Of a stretch of DNA of 47,937 bases, positions 44,490 to 47,937 are shown one piece after another. Made by a program: the position numbers and the translations under genes. Each line of letters opens with the position of its first letter. Position 1 is the stretch's first letter. The notes beneath the pieces are model-generated. The model saw only the letters and a list, made by a program, of their open reading frames with translations. It ran no database searches and was not told the DNA's origin. Source of the DNA: Nitrospira sp. (GTDB lineage: Bacteria; Nitrospirota; Nitrospiria; Nitrospirales; Nitrospiraceae); the NCBI GenBank assembly GCA_018242685.1, contig JAFEBM010000044.1, positions 1-47,937 on the forward strand. The letters run 5' to 3'.

Positions 44490-45245
44490 ATGAAACAGCG
44501 GATTCTTGCCTGGTGTCTGGTGATCATAGCGTGCACAGCGGTGACCCCGGCGTTCGCCGAACAGGCCCTCGTCGCCGTCGCCGCCAATTTCGTTCCCCCG
44601 TTCCGCGAGGTGGCAATGGAGTTTGAAAAGGCGACGAGCCATAACCTCCGGGTCGCAGCAGGTTCTTCCGGGAATTTCTTTGCGCAGATCAAGAACGGGG
44701 CGCCGTTCGACGTGTTCTTCTCCGCCGATAATGAACGACCCAAGAAGTTGGAAGAGGAAGGATTTGGGGTCAAGAACTCACGCTTCACCTATGCCATCGG
44801 CCGTGTCGTGCTGTGGAGTCCGACTGCCGACTTGGTGAAGGGAGAAGAGACGTTGCGCTCGAAAACTTTCAAACGCCTGGCCATGGCGAACCCCAAGACC
44901 GCGCCGTACGGAGTTGCGGCGATGCAGGCCATGCAAAAGCTGGAACTCTGGGAGAGCTTACAGCCCCATATTGTCATGGGAGAGAATCTTGGTCAGACCA
45001 TCGGGTTTATGGAGTCCGGCAATGCCCAGTTGGGCTTCGTGGCCTTGTCCCAAATCATGGATCCGAAGGTCAAGGGGAAGGGAAGTCACTGGCACGTTCC
45101 TACCAATTTGCACGAACCGATCCAGCAAGACGTGATCTTGCTGACGAAAGCAAAGGATAACCAAGCGGCAAAAGCCCTCATGGAGTACATGAAGGGTCCG
45201 GAGGCAAAAGCCATTATCGAACGCTATGGTTATGAACTGAAGTAG
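44490..45245 (+). CDS. modA: Molybdate-binding periplasmic protein ModA
   Basis: 251 aa. Signal peptide 1-22 (ending AFA). The mature start ALVAVAANFVPPFREVAMEF is typical of ModA. AAGSSGNFFAQIKNGAPFDV and FFSADNERPKKLEEEGF form the oxyanion site with Ser residues, and NPKTAPYGVAAMQAMQKL follows. The ATG at 44490 is 7 nt after AAGG and starts the signal peptide cleanly; 44484 is an alternative. It binds molybdate (or tungstate) for ModBC. Confidence 0.94.
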   Translation: MKQRILAWCLVIIACTAVTPAFAEQALVAVAANFVPPFREVAMEFEKATSHNLRVAAGSSGNFFAQIKNGAPFDVFFSADNERPKKLEEEGFGVKNSRFTYAIGRVVLWSPTADLVKGEETLRSKTFKRLAMANPKTAPYGVAAMQAMQKLELWESLQPHIVMGENLGQTIGFMESGNAQLGFVALSQIMDPKVKGKGSHWHVPTNLHEPIQQDVILLTKAKDNQAAKALMEYMKGPEAKAIIERYGYELK

Positions 45246-45278
45246 GCAAGCGGAGCCAGACCAGCATCAGGAGTACAT

Positions 45279-45953
45279 GTGGGAGTCTTGACAGACCTGG
45301 ATCTTAACGCGCTGTGGGTCAGTGTGCGCCTGGCCACGATGACCGTGCTCGTGCTGTTGATTGTGGGGACTCCCCTCGCCTGGTGGCTGGCCCATACTCG
45401 ATCCCGGTTCAGACCTGTCGTGGAAGCAGCGGTCGCGCTCCCGATCGTGCTTCCCCCGACTGTCCTGGGATTCTACATCCTCGTCGCGCTGGGCCCCTAC
45501 GGGCCGCTCGGCCGGTTTGCCAACCTGTCGCTTGCATTTACCTTCACCGGGCTGGTCATCGCCTCGGTCTTTTATTCAATGCCGTTCGTGATCCAGCCGC
45601 TGCAAAGCGCGTTTGAAGCCGTCGGCAAGGCTCCGCTGGAAGCAGCCTGGTCGCTCCGCGCCTCACAGTGGGATGCGTTTCTGACGGTCATCTCCCCGAT
45701 CGCGCTGCGAGGCTATATCAGCGCGATCGTCCTTGGGTTTGCGCACACGATGGGAGAGTTCGGAGTGGTGCTGATGGTCGGAGGGTCGATCCCGGGACAA
45801 ACCCGTGTCCTCTCGACGACGGTCTTTGAGCATGTGGAAGTTATGGAATACAGTCAGGCGCATACGATTTCCGCTTTCATGCTGATCTTTTCTTTCCTGG
45901 TGTTGTTGGCGGTGTACATCGTGAACCGCCGATTTCCCATCCATGTGTCATGA
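45279..45953 (+). CDS. modB: Molybdate ABC transporter permease ModB
   Basis: 224-aa inner-membrane permease with about five membrane segments. ALPIVLPPTVLGFYILVALG, AAWSLRASQWDAFLTVISP and GFAHTMGEFGVVLMVGGSIP, ending PGQTRVLSTTVFEHVE, are ModB hallmarks. The start is GTG at 45279 after AGGAG; an ATG two bases upstream is out of frame and stops at once. The stop overlaps the modC ATG by 4 bp. Confidence 0.95.
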   Translation: MGVLTDLDLNALWVSVRLATMTVLVLLIVGTPLAWWLAHTRSRFRPVVEAAVALPIVLPPTVLGFYILVALGPYGPLGRFANLSLAFTFTGLVIASVFYSMPFVIQPLQSAFEAVGKAPLEAAWSLRASQWDAFLTVISPIALRGYISAIVLGFAHTMGEFGVVLMVGGSIPGQTRVLSTTVFEHVEVMEYSQAHTISAFMLIFSFLVLLAVYIVNRRFPIHVS

Positions 45954-47041
45954 GCCGTTTGCTGGCACGCTTTGCTGTGCGATTTCCGGCCTTTCATCTG
46001 GACGTTGATCTGGATGTTCCCCTGTCGGGCATAACCGCTATTTTCGGACCATCTGGGTCTGGGAAAACCACTCTTTTAAGGTGCTTGGCTGGGCTTGAAC
46101 GGGTTCCACATGGCTTCATACAGTTCGGCAACGACGTCTGGCAGGATGAGAAGAGAAGCCTATGCCTGCCGCTCTATAAACGCCCGGTCGGGTATGTCTT
46201 CCAAGAACCTCGCTTGTTCCCCCATTACAACGTACGCGCAAATCTTCTGTACGGATACACGCGTATCCCTTCGGAAGCACGCCGCATTGCGCTTGAGCAG
46301 GTCGTTGATATCCTAGGAATCGGACATTTGCTCGATCGGCGCATCCACCATTTATCCGGCGGCGAGCAACAACGGGTGGCGATCGGTCGGGCGCTGCTGA
46401 CCAGCCCTGAGCTCTTATTGTTGGATGAGCCGCTCGCCTCGCTCGATATTCAACGCAAGCAAGAACTCCTTCCCTTCATCCGCCGTCTTCATGAGGAACT
46501 GCGTATTCCGGTGATATACGTGAGTCATGCGACCAATGAAATCCTCCAACTCGCCGACTGTGTCGTGCTTTTGAAGGAGGGAACGGTCGTCGGGGTCGGC
46601 ACGCTCAATGAGATGCTGACCTCGCTTCGATTTCGAGGGAGCTTTGGATCGCATCGAGTCGGCGGCGTCCTGGAGACTCATGTGATCGGCCATGATTCTC
46701 AGTACCGTCTGACTCAGCTGGAATTCAAGGGCCAATCCTTGTTTGTACCGCTTCAGCCGGTATCTGTCGGGCAGTCCGTACGCATCCATATCTTTTCGAA
46801 CGATGTCAGTCTGGTTGTAGGGCGGACTCATTCGCCGACAAGCGTGTTGAACATTCTTGAGGCGACGATTCTGGAAATCCAGGAAACGGATCAGTCATCG
46901 GTAGACGTGCTCTTGGATATCGGAGCGCCACTGGTTGCCAGCATCACCAGGAAATCGCTCGTAAATCTTGGACTGAAACCAGGACATCGAGTCTTCGCGC
47001 ATATCAAAGCCGTGGCGCTGAATGAAGAACTGGTGGAATAG
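45950..47041 (+). CDS. modC: Molybdate ABC transporter ATP-binding subunit ModC
   Basis: 363-aa ATPase. Walker A GPSGSGKT (33-40), LSGGEQQRVAIGRALL and Walker B LLLLDEPLASLD are intact. The C-terminal ~70 residues form one Mop domain (NVLEATILEIQETDQSSVDV, then HRVFAHIKAVAL), which binds molybdate. The start overlaps modB (ATGA). It completes a regulator-porin-modABC operon. Confidence 0.95.
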   Translation: MSRLLARFAVRFPAFHLDVDLDVPLSGITAIFGPSGSGKTTLLRCLAGLERVPHGFIQFGNDVWQDEKRSLCLPLYKRPVGYVFQEPRLFPHYNVRANLLYGYTRIPSEARRIALEQVVDILGIGHLLDRRIHHLSGGEQQRVAIGRALLTSPELLLLDEPLASLDIQRKQELLPFIRRLHEELRIPVIYVSHATNEILQLADCVVLLKEGTVVGVGTLNEMLTSLRFRGSFGSHRVGGVLETHVIGHDSQYRLTQLEFKGQSLFVPLQPVSVGQSVRIHIFSNDVSLVVGRTHSPTSVLNILEATILEIQETDQSSVDVLLDIGAPLVASITRKSLVNLGLKPGHRVFAHIKAVALNEELVE

Positions 47042-47366
47042 CAGGCGTGTTTTCGGACAACACGATCCTATGCTATCGACAAGTCCGGCGCACGCAACGT
47101 CTCGACTATCATTCGAGTCCAGGTAATCGATCCACCGTTGCCACATCACGCACCTAACCCCGTTCGGTCAGTATTTGTCGAAGGACACCGGACTGTCGGG
47201 CTTCACTTAATGAAAGTTGACCGCCATTGCCTATCGGCTGAACACATGCCCTCACAAGTGTCTCAACTTTGCGATGTCCTGGAAGTCTATGCGCACGTGC
47301 GCCATAATTCACCTCTTGCACTTGGAACTGCCCCGCACTACTTGAATCAGGACAAGAGGAGAGTCC
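47042..47366. other. Intergenic region between modC and the second porin
   Basis: 325 bp without a gene I can support. CGTGTT (47046-47051) and AACACG (47059-47064) form a weak hairpin just after modC, without a T run. GCGCACGTGCGC at 47291-47302 is a perfect 12-bp palindrome 64 bp before the porin ATG. AAGAGGAGAG (47354-47363) is the porin ribosome site. Confidence 0.4.
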
Positions 47367-47921
47367 ATGTCGAAGAAGGTTTTTTGGTGTGTCTTGCTGA
47401 CTGTGTCGCTTCTTATAGGGTCAGACAGGGCGAAGGCCGTCGAGTATGGAGAACTGGTACAGAAGGACGGGAAATGGGCGTTCAAGAGCACGGAAGACCC
47501 AGTCTTTAAGCTCATGCGAAATACTGGGTGGATTACAAATGAGCAATATTTCCAAGTTTCGGAACGCACCGGACAGAACTGGATCGAGCCGGCCGATGCG
47601 CTCCTCAATCGACGACGGCAGATCGAATGGAATCGATACCTCAAAACCGGGCTGCACCTTCCTGACTGGATCGACCTGGGGCTCGAGCAACGCACACGAT
47701 TCGAGTCGTATGACCACCCTTGGCGGTCGAGCCAGGCGATTGGAGACGGACGGACGGATGCACAAATTCTTATGCGGTCGAGGCTCCGTTTCGGGCTTGG
47801 CGGGAATGGTCCGTTGAGATTCTTCTTTGAAGGTCAGGACGCGCGTGGCTTTCTCAATGGATCCCCCGGCGCCTTCCGTGATAACACGACGGTCGATGAA
47901 TTCGATATTTTACAACAGTAG
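47367..47921 (+). pseudogene. Truncated alginate-export-family porin (N-terminal third)
   Basis: 184 codons with a stop at 47919-47921. It aligns along its length with residues 1-~205 of the porin at 42866: the same MSKK start, the same VEYGE, KSTEDPVFK, NWIEPADA, GLHLPDWIDLGLE, RFESYDHPWR and MRSRLRFGLGGNGPLRFFFE, ending DEFDILQQ where the intact copy continues NEFDVNQLFGALKL. It lacks the 20-residue Cys-containing insertion. The cut falls next to TGTCCGGAGATCACAT, a possible IS end. The intact part of the gene may lie beyond the window if the stop is part of an insertion. Confidence 0.75.
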
Positions 47922-47937
47922 TGTCCGGAGATCACAT
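47922..47937. mobile_element. Possible left end of an insertion sequence
   Basis: TGTCCGGAGATCACAT begins directly after the premature stop of the porin and runs to the window edge. It starts with TGTC, as does the complement of the TTGACA boundary at the left edge. Only 16 bases are visible, so family assignment is not possible. Confidence 0.25.

Overview
The window is 47.9 kb of chromosome from a diderm bacterium with moderately high GC and dense gene packing. Gene content suggests a Nitrospira-like organism (Nitrospirota): many two-component and response-regulator genes, an NtrYX-type sigma-54 pair, an FhlA/NtrC-like activator, alginate-export-type porins, and a hemE-hemH-hemG cluster. This assignment rests on recalled family content, because no 16S rRNA or other decisive marker is present.

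Left part (1-16 kb). A GatB/YqeY protein leads into a signalling cluster of a stand-alone response regulator, a response regulator-GGDEF protein, a large GAF hybrid kinase and a separate HPt protein. A phytanoyl-CoA-dioxygenase-like gene with a Fur-like box faces the cluster. Next come a gene-poor stretch, tRNA-Ala(CGC), a DUF72 gene, overlapping purM-purN, another Cys-motif response regulator, ntrY-ntrX, a DUF1844 gene and an unknown protein with possible ADP-ribosyltransferase-like motifs.

Middle part (16-35.5 kb). This holds mazG and small envelope or unknown proteins, and a decayed SnoaL/NTF2-like pseudogene. A minus-strand set (OsmC, metallo-beta-lactamase-fold hydrolase, methyltransferase, exported PD40 propeller) follows. 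Upstream of it lie a very good sigma-54 promoter, two matching 16-bp palindromes, and the gene for a sigma-54 activator. Then come a flavin reductase, hemEHG, a three-His-box fatty acid desaturase with a palindromic operator candidate, a small minus-strand operon with an EamA transporter, and an exported PBP / IPT-TIG / HMA-like set.

Right part (35.5-47.9 kb). This is an oxyanion-uptake region built around one AT-rich divergent promoter segment. Leftward runs a sulfate operon: a 56-aa DUF2292 protein, an OprO/P-type porin, the sulfate-binding protein, and cysT, cysW, cysA. Rightward runs a molybdate operon: an XRE-HTH regulator fused to a periplasmic-binding-protein-like domain, an alginate-export-family porin, and modA, modB, modC. 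Each ABC importer is thus paired with its own outer-membrane porin. A second copy of the alginate-export porin begins after modC but stops at 184 codons, next to sequence that may be an insertion-sequence end. The first bases of the window may also be an IS end, so the window may be bounded by repeats.

The most interesting lead is the sigma-54 unit at 19.7-25.6 kb, where promoter, activator sites and activator gene are all visible but the physiological role is unknown. Second is the paired porin/ABC oxyanion arrangement with its one-component regulator and near-perfect operator palindrome.
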